Source: Klebsiella sp. WP3-W18-ESBL-02
Lineage (GTDB): Bacteria > Pseudomonadota > Gammaproteobacteria > Enterobacterales > Enterobacteriaceae
NCBI RefSeq assembly: GCF_014168815.1
Contig: NZ_AP021972.1
Location: forward strand, 4,030,001-4,094,000
DNA length: 64,000 nt
Reading direction: 5' to 3'
This document shows, in pieces, positions 13,461-20,949 of this stretch. Below the pieces are notes generated by a model that was not told the DNA's origin, did no database searches, and saw only the letters and a list, made by a program, of their open reading frames with translations. The position numbers and the translations under genes are program-made. Positions within the stretch are counted from its first letter, which is position 1, and each line of letters starts with the position of its first letter.

Positions 13461-16142
13461 TTATTCTTCGCCCTCTATCTCGTCGGGGCGTAGCTGGAGC
13501 ACATAAACGTTTATCTGGCGTCCATCAATTCGCGGGGATTTACGCTGATATCCCCTTCCGCTGGCTGGCGGTTTCAGTACCCCAGCCCCGGCCAGCACAC
13601 GGGCAAACTGTTTCGCATTAAAGCCCTGCGCTATCTCCTTTTCGAACGCAGCCGGAAAGGTGTAGAACACTACGGGGCTTTCGTCATGCTCGCCTTTCTG
13701 ACGGTATCCGGCTAAATCCCGAATAGGCATGTCAGCCGGGCTATACGGGAATGGCGCGAAACGGCTCAGGCCGTAGGCATTAAGAAACGCCTCCGCCTGC
13801 TCAATGATCTGCTTATGCTCACGGTTCCCCGTGCCGAACTCTTTTACCCAGGCGTTAAAGCCATGCTGGATAGCGTCCCGGCTTTCCTGCTCCCCCCAAC
13901 CCGTGACAGGCATTCCCAGCACCAACGCCGCCTCCAGAATGGCGAACCGCTCGCCTACACGGTGAACCTGTTCACCATAATCAGCAGGGATAAGGCCACG
14001 CCAGCGCTCTTGCGCCGCTCTGACAGCTTGTTTTACCTCCTGCTGGTGGCCTGCAAGCCATTTAATCCATTCACGACCTGCGGCTCCGTGGTTCGTCTGG
14101 TATGCCTCTTTGAGTGCGTCAGCGTGCTGCTTGCCGTTCTGGTACTCATGGTGCGATACGGATTTCTCCATCGGTAAATTAAGCAGTCGCACCAGTTGCC
14201 CGGCCTTAACTTTCAGCCCACCAGCAGAAAGAAACGTCTCAATGTCCATTTCCCCGGTACTGATCGCCACGGTACGCCAGCGCTTTAACTCACGGTTGCC
14301 GCCCTCCTTGGCCCCCTGTAGCTTTCCGGCACCGTTAAACAGCGTGTAAGCAGACGTAGCAACGTCTTTGGCGCTACTGCCCTGCCCCACTTCATCCAGC
14401 GGTAACAGGCTGTCGTTATGCGCTTCCGCTTCGTTGGCGATACCCAGCGCTGTACCGTACCAGGTAAGGCGCAAGGCATCCGGTTCACCGTATAAACTGC
14501 TGGCAATGTTGGCGGTCGTTGTCTTCCCTGCGCTGGACTGTTCGAAAAGATGCACGCCGAACCCGTCAGCGCCAACAAGCCCGATCAGCGGCGCAGAAAG
14601 CGCAGCAGCAACGCCCAGCATCATTGACGGGTTGCCCAGCGCAAGGCGCGCCACCGAATCACGCCAGCTTTCCGGCGTTCCACTGACGGTATAGCCACCA
14701 GCCGCCGCACTCCGACCACTGAATAACAGCGGTATCTCTGGCTCACCAATAACATCACCATCCGGCATGATGTACGCGCCGCTGTGCCAGCCTGTGGTGT
14801 GGCTGATCTGCCATTCCTTGCCGCTACCGGTTCGTTGTAGCCAGTCGGCCAGAATCGCCCGCAACGATGGTTTGGTCGTTACACTGACACCGCCGTTTTT
14901 CAGCGTGCGCCATCCCTCACGGTCGCCAATGTCCTCCCATGGAAGCGCCCGGGTAACTTGCCCCCGGTTGCCGGGGACGTCCCAACGCAGGATCAGAAAG
15001 CGCTGTCTGGCGTTATCACTCCCCGCACCAGCAATCTCCAGCGGAGAGCATAGCCACGCCTCGGTATTGATAATTTCCCCTGTGTCTTTGTCCACTTTCG
15101 GGGTGATCCAGTGAATGCCATCCGCACGGCTCTCTACTCGCGGTTTCAGATCGTCGTCGATACCAAGTTTTTTCTTGCCACCGTCGATAGCTGTCAGTGT
15201 CGCACCCACTTTCTTACCCTCCGGTTGGTACATTGAGTCGTTAAATGCTGCTGTGGCCGCTTCGAGTCCGTATTGCTGGTGGTAGTCGTTCCAGTCCGCT
15301 TTATAGTCCACTGGTGGCATGGAAACCCAGCCAGAAACGGCTTTCGCGGCTTTCTCTGCGGCCTCCTTGCCAGTGTTAACTTTCACTCCTTCAATTCCGT
15401 CACTTTCGCTGCTCTGGTCGTTATCTGCGGCAATGATGATCTGCGCGTTCGGGTAACGCTGGCGCATCGCCATGGCAACGGCGGGGAGGTTCCCGGCGTC
15501 AATTGCGGCAATAATTGTCGCAATTTGTCGCAATTGTTGAACGGATATCGCTGTCGCCAGCCCTTCGGATATCACAACCGTTTCCGTATTTTCAGCGGAG
15601 TTAACCACACAGAAGGAGCCTTTCTTCACCGTTCCGGCCACCAGCCGCTTACTACCATCTGGCTTAATGATCTGAGCACCGGTAATCGCCCCTGCGACGT
15701 TCGTCAACGTGATCAACATCGAGCCATCAGACAGTAGCGGGAAGGGGCGTTGTAGCCCCTTTGATGTGAGGTAGTCAGACTGCCCCGGCGCAGTTTTGGC
15801 AGCTAGACAGGCTACCTTGCTGGCTATGTCCGTTTGAGGCTTCTCTCTGGCTGGCTTCTGTTCCGGCAACGGCAACGCCATCACTTCCGCCACCATCACA
15901 GCCGCCTCACGTGCACCGCACTGCCTGACCTTCATCACCAGATCCAGCCCCGTACCTGCGCCACAATGTGAGCAAAAGTAAGTGCCTCGCCCGTCCTTGT
16001 CGTCAAAGCGGTATCGGGTATTGCCACCGCAAGCCGGGCATGGTCCCTCGCTGCGATTAGTTGGAATACCGAGCCGTTCAAAAATTGGCTGCCAGTGACC
16101 GGTCGCCTTGACGCGCACATCATTAATAAAATTATCTTTCAC
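13461..16142 (-). CDS. Satellite primase-helicase (zinc finger, Toprim, DUF927)
   Basis: 893 residues. A zinc-binding primase motif is visible at C35-x2-C38 and C57-x2-C60, followed by a Toprim region at about residues 190-260 (VVISEGLAT, AAIDAGN, IIIAADND). A DUF927 helicase-like domain follows, with a Walker A E-Q-S-S-A-G-K-T-T near residue 530. This is the layout of autonomous replication proteins of P4-like satellites and PICIs. It probably opens the neighbouring iteron cluster, primes and unwinds. The start overlaps the stop of the DUF4222-like gene by four bases. Family is clear; dependence on its own origin is inferred. Confidence 0.88.
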   Translation of the reverse strand: MKDNFINDVRVKATGHWQPIFERLGIPTNRSEGPCPACGGNTRYRFDDKDGRGTYFCSHCGAGTGLDLVMKVRQCGAREAAVMVAEVMALPLPEQKPAREKPQTDIASKVACLAAKTAPGQSDYLTSKGLQRPFPLLSDGSMLITLTNVAGAITGAQIIKPDGSKRLVAGTVKKGSFCVVNSAENTETVVISEGLATAISVQQLRQIATIIAAIDAGNLPAVAMAMRQRYPNAQIIIAADNDQSSESDGIEGVKVNTGKEAAEKAAKAVSGWVSMPPVDYKADWNDYHQQYGLEAATAAFNDSMYQPEGKKVGATLTAIDGGKKKLGIDDDLKPRVESRADGIHWITPKVDKDTGEIINTEAWLCSPLEIAGAGSDNARQRFLILRWDVPGNRGQVTRALPWEDIGDREGWRTLKNGGVSVTTKPSLRAILADWLQRTGSGKEWQISHTTGWHSGAYIMPDGDVIGEPEIPLLFSGRSAAAGGYTVSGTPESWRDSVARLALGNPSMMLGVAAALSAPLIGLVGADGFGVHLFEQSSAGKTTTANIASSLYGEPDALRLTWYGTALGIANEAEAHNDSLLPLDEVGQGSSAKDVATSAYTLFNGAGKLQGAKEGGNRELKRWRTVAISTGEMDIETFLSAGGLKVKAGQLVRLLNLPMEKSVSHHEYQNGKQHADALKEAYQTNHGAAGREWIKWLAGHQQEVKQAVRAAQERWRGLIPADYGEQVHRVGERFAILEAALVLGMPVTGWGEQESRDAIQHGFNAWVKEFGTGNREHKQIIEQAEAFLNAYGLSRFAPFPYSPADMPIRDLAGYRQKGEHDESPVVFYTFPAAFEKEIAQGFNAKQFARVLAGAGVLKPPASGRGYQRKSPRIDGRQINVYVLQLRPDEIEGEE

Positions 16143-16357
16143 GGCTTAACCTCATCCACTGGCTGAAACTCTTTCAAAAATCGCAAATCCGACTGCACAC
16201 ACGGCGATGCGTAGCCATCCCGATAAAATGTCACTCTGTTGAATCGGTAACTTTCCACCGTCACCAGGCAGCCTCGTTTATCCTTCCATTTGTCGCCTTT
16301 GCAGATCACAGGATGAGAGAAGCCTCTGGCACCAAAGCCAGTTAATTTCTTTTTCAT
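16139..16357 (-). CDS. Small DUF4222-like protein
   Basis: 72 residues beginning MKKKLTGFGARGFSHPVICK. The pattern G-D-x-W-x-D-x-R-G-x-x-V-x-V then RVTFYRDGY matches a small family common just upstream of primase genes in enterobacterial prophages and satellites. The family has no known function. It ends four bases inside the primase start, so the two are translationally coupled. Confidence 0.6.
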   Translation of the reverse strand: MKKKLTGFGARGFSHPVICKGDKWKDKRGCLVTVESYRFNRVTFYRDGYASPCVQSDLRFLKEFQPVDEVKP

Positions 16358-16376
16358 GGTTTAATACCCGATTAAA

Positions 16377-16724
16377 TTAATTACTGTTCTGCTCGTCGCT
16401 GTCTTTGACTGGCAGCTTATCCCCGGCGCGGCGCTCCATTGTTCGTAACTGAGCCTTTGCATTAGCGCTGTTATCCTGTAAGGCACGGGCAATAGGCATG
16501 ATATTCATCAGCATGTCGCCAATATTCCGTAAATCATTAGCTGCCATTTCTTCACTGTAATTACATGAATCATTATCCGTCGCCCAAAACATAAGATTAC
16601 CAACCGACTCCAGACCAGTAAGAATTCCTGATAGCGCATCACTGCTATTGCTATAGATTTCATCCAGCTTTTCTTTGCTGGCATCAGGGAAACTTGTTTT
16701 AACCAGATCGTTATAAATACTCAT
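16377..16724 (-). CDS. Island hypothetical protein, 115 residues
   Basis: Begins MSIYNDLVKTSFPDASKEKL and is largely helical and acidic, with a single N-C-Y-S-E-E segment and a polar C-terminus. It overlaps the upstream 81-residue gene by four bases, so both are in the early operon. I do not recognise a family with known function; genes of this size are frequent in the replication operons of enterobacterial satellites. Confidence 0.55.
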   Translation of the reverse strand: MSIYNDLVKTSFPDASKEKLDEIYSNSSDALSGILTGLESVGNLMFWATDNDSCNYSEEMAANDLRNIGDMLMNIMPIARALQDNSANAKAQLRTMERRAGDKLPVKDSDEQNSN

Positions 16725-16966
16725 GCTTTCCCCTCCCTCTGATTCACAAGACGATTAAACCGGCATTCCGTTCTTATGGTGGCGTGTCTTAATTCGCTGA
16801 TCAGCGTCCTGAATCGTGCGCCAGCTTGCGGATTTGCATCTCGCAGCGGCTTATCAAGATGAAGCATCCACAACTCAAGCAATTCATTGGCATAGCGAAC
16901 TGCTATGGCAGCGTCGGTAATGGTTGGAATCACTTCCGCTTCAATGACTGTGTTTTTTGTGCTCAT
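16721..16966 (-). CDS. Island hypothetical protein, 81 residues
   Basis: Begins MSTKNTVIEAEVIPTITDAA, then two predicted helices rich in arginine and leucine (LLELWMLHLDKPLRD, and the TLISELRHATIRTECRFNRL region). The start overlaps the stop of the recombinase gene upstream and the stop overlaps the start of the next gene. No family recognised. Position in a coupled operon is the main support that it is real. Confidence 0.55.
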   Translation of the reverse strand: MSTKNTVIEAEVIPTITDAAIAVRYANELLELWMLHLDKPLRDANPQAGARFRTLISELRHATIRTECRFNRLVNQREGKA

Positions 16967-17838
16967 GCTGTGACCTCCATCGCTAAACGGGACTGGATCG
17001 CGGACGCTTTGCTACCAAGCTGTAAGTAAGTGCGGGTAATTGCCGGGTTGCTATGCCCCAGCATTTCAGAAGCCACCAGCAAGCCCTGATCGCCTCCGGC
17101 AGACATGAGGTTAAACGCTGCTATTTTGCGGCTTGAGTACGCGCTAAGGCGCAGCTTGGCGTTGATGAAGCGGGTAAACCACACCATTACGCCATGAAGT
17201 TTTCGCCAGATGGTTTGGCGGGTCACGCTACCTTCCAGACGTTGACAACGGTTACTTTCGATTTGAGAGCGGGAAAATACCAGGTCGTCCTCCACCAGAT
17301 TCCGATCCTGACGGTCACGCAGCCGCTTGATAATGCCAGGCGGTAACTGTTTGGTGTCGTGCTTGACGTCAGCCTTTGCCACCAGCTCGAACACAATCGC
17401 CTGTTCCTCGTCGTTCATATCGGCGGCCAGTTCGTCACAACCGATGCTATCCCACTTCATGTAGGCGATATGGTCAGCGGCGAGCCGTGCGGCGTCCTTG
17501 CGCTGCTGGCGCACAATTTCAATACCTTTGCGGGTTGCCCGCGCTTCGGCGGCTTTGGTCTGCTTCGCAACGATAATTGTCGCCTGTCCCGTTTCCCAAT
17601 TGACGCAGGAATAGCGCAGGTTGCAAACGTCGCTGGTACGCCAGCCGGTTACGGTCGCAATATCCCACCAGAGCAATACCCAATCCGGTTGCGTCTGCTG
17701 GATGCGCTCGCGTAGCTTGCGCTGCTCGTCGCGGTCATAGACAGGGGTCATGGTGCGACTACCCTTTGTGCTCGCCGCTTTAACGACATTGCCGCGCAGC
17801 TCGCGGGCTTTGGCTGTCAGAGTCTGGAGGTTAAACAC
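16963..17838 (-). CDS. Second tyrosine recombinase-like protein of the island
   Basis: The GTG at 17838 has GGAGG six bases upstream and overlaps the Icd-like stop by eight bases; a longer frame to 17931 lies inside that gene. The 291 residues contain a recombinase box I (TGWRTSDVCNLRYS) and box II (LSAYSSRKIAAF, LGHSNPAITRTYLQLG). The usual H-x-x-R is Y-x-x-R, so the histidine is replaced while the arginine and terminal tyrosine remain. It is far from either end of the island and belongs to the early operon. It may act in dimer resolution or be non-catalytic; the integrase proper is at 19,506-20,735. Confidence 0.75.
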   Translation of the reverse strand: MFNLQTLTAKARELRGNVVKAASTKGSRTMTPVYDRDEQRKLRERIQQTQPDWVLLWWDIATVTGWRTSDVCNLRYSCVNWETGQATIIVAKQTKAAEARATRKGIEIVRQQRKDAARLAADHIAYMKWDSIGCDELAADMNDEEQAIVFELVAKADVKHDTKQLPPGIIKRLRDRQDRNLVEDDLVFSRSQIESNRCQRLEGSVTRQTIWRKLHGVMVWFTRFINAKLRLSAYSSRKIAAFNLMSAGGDQGLLVASEMLGHSNPAITRTYLQLGSKASAIQSRLAMEVTA

Positions 17839-18028
17839 GGCGCACCTCCGGCACTGGCAGACGTGCGGCCAGAGACAAAATAAAGTGCGGCGCAAGGATG
17901 CGGCGTGCTTCGCGTTCGGTCGTAGCCTCAACGGACAGACGGCAAGGTTTGGCTTTTTTATCGTGGCGATTAAGCGCGAGAAAGCGCCAGGTGAATTTTG
18001 TTTGAGTGAGGGTAGGGATAGTCATCAT
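17831..18028 (-). CDS. Icd-like host cell division inhibitor family protein
   Basis: 65 residues. The sequence FTWRFLALNR, then PCRLSVEATTEREARRILAP and HFILSLAARLPV, is the family signature annotated as host cell division inhibitor Icd-like in P1, P4-like elements and prophages. In P1, icd lies in an antirepressor operon and transiently blocks division. It ends inside the start of the recombinase gene. Family match is strong; whether this copy inhibits division is unknown. Confidence 0.75.
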   Translation of the reverse strand: MMTIPTLTQTKFTWRFLALNRHDKKAKPCRLSVEATTEREARRILAPHFILSLAARLPVPEVRRV

Positions 18029-18081
18029 GATGATGATCTCCTTTGACTAATTTAAGGAGCCACCACCTGAGTTCTCACGCT

Positions 18082-18408
18082 CTAAAGGGTGGTGACACTG
18101 ACAGGGGTGAGAATACCGGCGTCAAAGGGAACCGGCCAGCCCGAAAGCTGCCCTGCCAGCGCCACCATTGATTCTGTGCGCGGATCTGCGCCGCTACATA
18201 TGGGGGTACTGACATTGCGACAAAAAAAGACGCGATAGGCGTCTGTTGTCGCCTTTGACCTTATCCGGGTTCTCACGCCCGGCACCCGTTTTGTGAGGTG
18301 CGAAATAATCATAACCACACCCCGCCCGCCAGCGCAAGAAGATATTTCACCACCAACGTTTGTAACACCTGTCGAATCGTCCATGCCCCCGGAATGGGAA
18401 CATTTCAA
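18082..18408 (-). CDS. Ash-family protein
   Basis: 108 residues. The C-terminal stretch SMVALAGQLSGWPVPFDAGI followed by LTPVSVTTL is the hallmark of the Ash family found in P4-like satellites near the immunity region. The N-terminal part (MKCSHSGGMDDSTG) is less conserved and the start is uncertain. The function of Ash proteins is poorly defined; Ash of P4 has been linked to prophage regulation. Its position between AlpA and Icd-like genes matches P4-like order. Confidence 0.6.
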   Translation of the reverse strand: MKCSHSGGMDDSTGVTNVGGEISSCAGGRGVVMIISHLTKRVPGVRTRIRSKATTDAYRVFFCRNVSTPICSGADPRTESMVALAGQLSGWPVPFDAGILTPVSVTTL

Positions 18409-18575
18409 AACTGCGAATCAAAGTGCGAATGGAACTGCGAATTCGCAAAGAGAGAGCACCGCTCAAAGCAGGCCGGATAAGGCTTCACGGACAAATTGCG
18501 AATGCGAATCCACCAGAAACGAAACGCGAATGACCCAGAAACGAAGCCGATACGCAGGGAGCGAACTGCTCGTAT

Positions 18576-18920
18576 TCAATCTCCCGAAAAGTTGGGAGAT
18601 AAAATCATTTCCCAGCCATCCCCTGAAATTTCAGGAGATCGAGAGCCACCAGCAGCGAACCGTTCATGCCATCGGTAACTTGCAGCCCGAAGCTCAAATC
18701 TGAGCGTTGACCGCCAGCCAGAAGAAACCATTTTAAATCCCGCGCCTTCTCTTTGGATGAACAGGGTTACTCCCCGTAATGCTGTGAACTGCCACGATGA
18801 TTCGGGGTTGTGTTGCGCTGGCCTTTGAGTCCCGCACAAACACTGACCCACAAAATTTTTGTAGGTGACTGGCCCTCTTGATGAGGTGCTGTTTTGCGTA
18901 ACCCTTAATGAGTTGTGCAA
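18576..18920 (-). CDS. Hypothetical protein, 114 residues (weak)
   Basis: An open minus-strand frame starts MHNSLRVTQNSTSSRGPVTY and includes GAGFKMVSSGWRSTLRFELR. I recall similar open frames in the same place in other enterobacterial satellites, but composition is unusual (many serines and arginines) and there is no clear ribosome site. It may instead reflect a conserved regulatory RNA. Reported with low confidence. Confidence 0.3.
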   Translation of the reverse strand: MHNSLRVTQNSTSSRGPVTYKNFVGQCLCGTQRPAQHNPESSWQFTALRGVTLFIQREGAGFKMVSSGWRSTLRFELRAASYRWHERFAAGGSRSPEISGDGWEMILSPNFSGD

Positions 18921-18976
18921 AGGCTCAACCCTTTAAAAGGGTTGCCTAACCACCGGCGATAGTAATAACCGCCAAC

Positions 18977-19003
18977 CTATGAACACTATGAACACTATGA
19001 ACA
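18977..19003. repeat. Three tandem copies of CTATGAACA
   Basis: Three perfect consecutive 9-bp units, followed by CC, lie 148 bp from the end of alpA. Such short direct repeats are typical protein-binding sites. They share TGAAC with the origin iterons but are otherwise different. Confidence 0.6.
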
Positions 19004-19150
19004 CCTTTGAGCATTTTTCTATAAACATTCCACTACTGCCCTATTTGATGCCTTTCTCTGGCTGGCCTGTGTAAGTTACCGTTGCTGGGAACTGACAATA
19101 AAAAAGGCTTGCCCCTCTCAGGTAACAAGCCTTGTCTATCGCTCTGGATC

Positions 19151-19363
19151 TCACTCACTACAGATTCCGCGCTTTTGGCTCTGTCTTCCGATCCACGCCT
19201 CCACCTCATCGCGATACCAGCAATTGCGGCCGCCAACTTTGAAGGGCATCGGAAAGCCGTTCCCCTCATCCTTCAGAAATTCATAGAACGCAGAATCAGA
19301 ACGGTAGCGTAGACGGGCTTTAACTTCGACTTTGAGCAAAATATCACTGTTAGATATGGACAT
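19151..19363 (-). CDS. alpA: AlpA-family regulator / excisionase
   Basis: 70 residues with the compact AlpA winged-helix pattern: the recognition part LRYRSDSAFYEFLKDEG, then G-F-P-M-P-F-K-V-G-G-R-N-C-W-Y-R-D-E-V-E-A-W-I. AlpA/Vis proteins of P4-like satellites control int transcription and aid excision; in Gram-negative PICIs AlpA is a main activator. It lies next to int. The upstream region (19,370-19,400) is very A+T-rich, with promoter-like TATATATTCGATATAAT. It may be the switch that frees the phage cement gene, since it would control island excision. Confidence 0.85.
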   Translation of the reverse strand: MSISNSDILLKVEVKARLRYRSDSAFYEFLKDEGNGFPMPFKVGGRNCWYRDEVEAWIGRQSQKRGICSE

Positions 19364-19438
19364 AAAAACCTCATTATATATTCGATATAATTATATATGA
19401 TTTGAATAAAAAAAACGCATTCCGGTTAGCTTTGGGCA

Positions 19439-19464
19439 TAAAAAAAGCTGGCTTAAAGCCAGCT
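19439..19464 (-). terminator. Rho-independent terminator after island int
   Basis: On the minus strand AGCTGGCTTTAAGCCAGCT is followed by a run of T. It lies 42 bp beyond the int stop and separates int from alpA. Confidence 0.85.
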
Positions 19465-19505
19465 ATACCCGTTTGAAATCATGATTATCCAGAAATGGAT
19501 GTGCC

Positions 19506-20735
19506 TTACACAACCAGCCTCAAGCCCTTATCGCCGCTGGTCTCCAGTATTTCGCCACACTCTGCGGCCTCGATAAAGTCCCCCCACCATTGCATTAAAA
19601 CCCGGCGTTTTTCCAGATAGTCGCTACGGTTATAAACATTTCGAATCGCATCGGCGCTTTTGTGAGCGAGTGCAGCCTCAATCACATCAGGGTTGAACCC
19701 CTCGTCATTTAAAACTGTAGATGCCAACGCCCTGAACCCATGAGGAACAATCAGCCCTTTAAACGACGTTTTGTGTATCCCGGCCTGAGTCGCACAGCGT
19801 GAGATCGGCTTATTTTCTTTTCGCCATGAGGGGAAAACATAATCGCAGCGCTTCCACTTTTCGGCCTCTTTAAGCACGTTTATAGCCTGGCTCGATAATG
19901 GGACTACGTGGGGGCGCTTTCCTTTCATCCGGCTTGCAGGGATTTGCCAGATTGAGTTATCAAAATCAATCTCATTCCAGAGAGCGCCGCCAGCCTCCGA
20001 AGGCCGGACCATCGTAATGATCTGGAATAATAATGCCAGCTTTGATGGCTCCCATAAGCTCAACTCGTTCCATGCGCTTAAAAATTCGGGCAACCGCTCT
20101 TTCTGTAAAGTCGCTCTTGGCTCGTTTTTTTCAGCCGGGAATGCTTTACCAATTTTCGATAGCGGGTTGTGCTCAATAACCCCAATGTTTACCGCATAAT
20201 CCATTATGGCGTTGATGGTAATAACCATTTTCGTAAGCGTTGATGGCCTTTCCCTGAAAGGTTTAAAAGCCTGAATAGTATCGGCTGCGTTTATTTTATG
20301 TACCGTGGTATGCCTAAAAATCGTGGAAAGATGCTTCAACGTCACATTGTGCGATTCAAGCGTGTTGCTTCTCGCACCTTCTTTAATCTTGATTTTTAGC
20401 CATTCATCGGCAACGGCCTGAAATGACTGCGCGTACATTTTACGCTGTTCATTCCTGGCATCTTTTTTGACTTCGTTCGGATCTATCCCTCGCGCTACCA
20501 TACGGCGCAGTTTCGAACGTTCCTCCCTCGCTTCGGACAAAGTAAACTCCGGGTATCGTCCAATAGTATAGGTTTGTCTCTTCTTCGTTACCGGGTGTAC
20601 ATACCGAAAACGCCATGACTTACCGCCCCGGCTTGTGATGTAAAGCAACAAACCGAAACCATCGTGCAAACTGAAATCCTTGCCCTGTGCCTTCGCGCTT
20701 TTCACTTCGATGCTAGTTAGTGGCCTAACAATCAT
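19506..20735 (-). CDS. int: P4-type tyrosine integrase of the island
   Basis: 409 residues. An N-terminal arm-binding DUF4102-like domain (TSIEVKSAKAQGKDFSLHDG, GGKSWRFRYVHP, YTIGRYPEFTLSEAREE) is followed by the catalytic domain with R in MVRPSEAGG, H-x-x-R in HGFRA, and the terminal tyrosine in IRNVYNRSDYL. The gene begins about 190 bp from the right attachment repeat, as usual for P4-like elements, and reads into the island. It should recombine the CTGTACC repeats that flank the island. Target choice within a phage gene is inferred from the junctions. Confidence 0.92.
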   Translation of the reverse strand: MIVRPLTSIEVKSAKAQGKDFSLHDGFGLLLYITSRGGKSWRFRYVHPVTKKRQTYTIGRYPEFTLSEAREERSKLRRMVARGIDPNEVKKDARNEQRKMYAQSFQAVADEWLKIKIKEGARSNTLESHNVTLKHLSTIFRHTTVHKINAADTIQAFKPFRERPSTLTKMVITINAIMDYAVNIGVIEHNPLSKIGKAFPAEKNEPRATLQKERLPEFLSAWNELSLWEPSKLALLFQIITMVRPSEAGGALWNEIDFDNSIWQIPASRMKGKRPHVVPLSSQAINVLKEAEKWKRCDYVFPSWRKENKPISRCATQAGIHKTSFKGLIVPHGFRALASTVLNDEGFNPDVIEAALAHKSADAIRNVYNRSDYLEKRRVLMQWWGDFIEAAECGEILETSGDKGLRLVV

Positions 20736-20861
20736 TCAACACCTCTCTGGCTACCATGTAATGCAAACGGCGCATGATTCTCTTTCTAGTCCCTCATGTA
20801 CCGAATCAAAGCGAAATCCGGCGAATAAATCCGCACATGTTCGGAGTGTCATTTTTATGGT

Positions 20862-20945
20862 TCAGGCCAGTAACGCCGTATGATTCCGAACGATAACGCA
20901 CTGATTAATAGATATTAGTTGCATAAGGTACAGATATGCAGTCAT
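20862..20945 (-). pseudogene. Separated 5' end of the phage cement gene, fused to island sequence
   Basis: The ATG at 20945 has AAGGA seven bases upstream, inside the end of the DUF2213 gene. It reads ATG ACT GCA TAT CTG TAC C, then continues into island DNA and stops at 20,862 after 27 codons. The first six codons plus the core belong to the cement gene, whose remainder is at 7,428-7,919. The fused peptide is probably a by-product. Confidence 0.8.
20927..20940. repeat. Right island boundary, attachment repeat with core CTGTACC
   Basis: Partner of the repeat at 7,913-7,926; perfect 7-bp core at 20,927-20,933. It lies 17 bp from the DUF2213 stop. The distance between the two cores, 13,014 bp, is the size of the island including one core. 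Confidence 0.78.
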
Positions 20946-20949
20946 TGGA

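Larger units (their letters stand above)
18409..19150. other. Satellite regulatory region between AlpA and Ash genes
   Basis: This 740-bp stretch contains at most one weak gene (18,576-18,920). It also holds a hairpin at 18,926-18,944 (CAACCC paired with GGGTTG) and three perfect 9-bp repeats at 18,977-19,003. In P4 the matching region encodes an untranslated immunity RNA, so an RNA regulator here is plausible but not demonstrated. Confidence 0.4.
7913..20933. mobile_element. 13-kb satellite-like island (P4/PICI type) inside the prophage late operon
   Basis: The segment sits between two head genes that should be adjacent and is flanked by 7-bp direct repeats. It has the marks of an enterobacterial phage satellite: a P4-type integrase beside one end, AlpA, Ash-like and Icd-like genes, a Toprim/DUF927 primase-helicase next to an iteron cluster, and its own small terminase. 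It also carries a tail baseplate cassette. All its genes point the same way as the phage late operon. It lacks capsid, portal, large terminase and tail tube or sheath genes, so it would need a helper for those. Satellite status is inferred from gene content. Confidence 0.85.

Noticed and set aside
19033..19269. A 78-codon minus-strand frame overlapping alpA
   Set aside because: It overlaps alpA in another frame, lacks a ribosome site and has no recognisable features.
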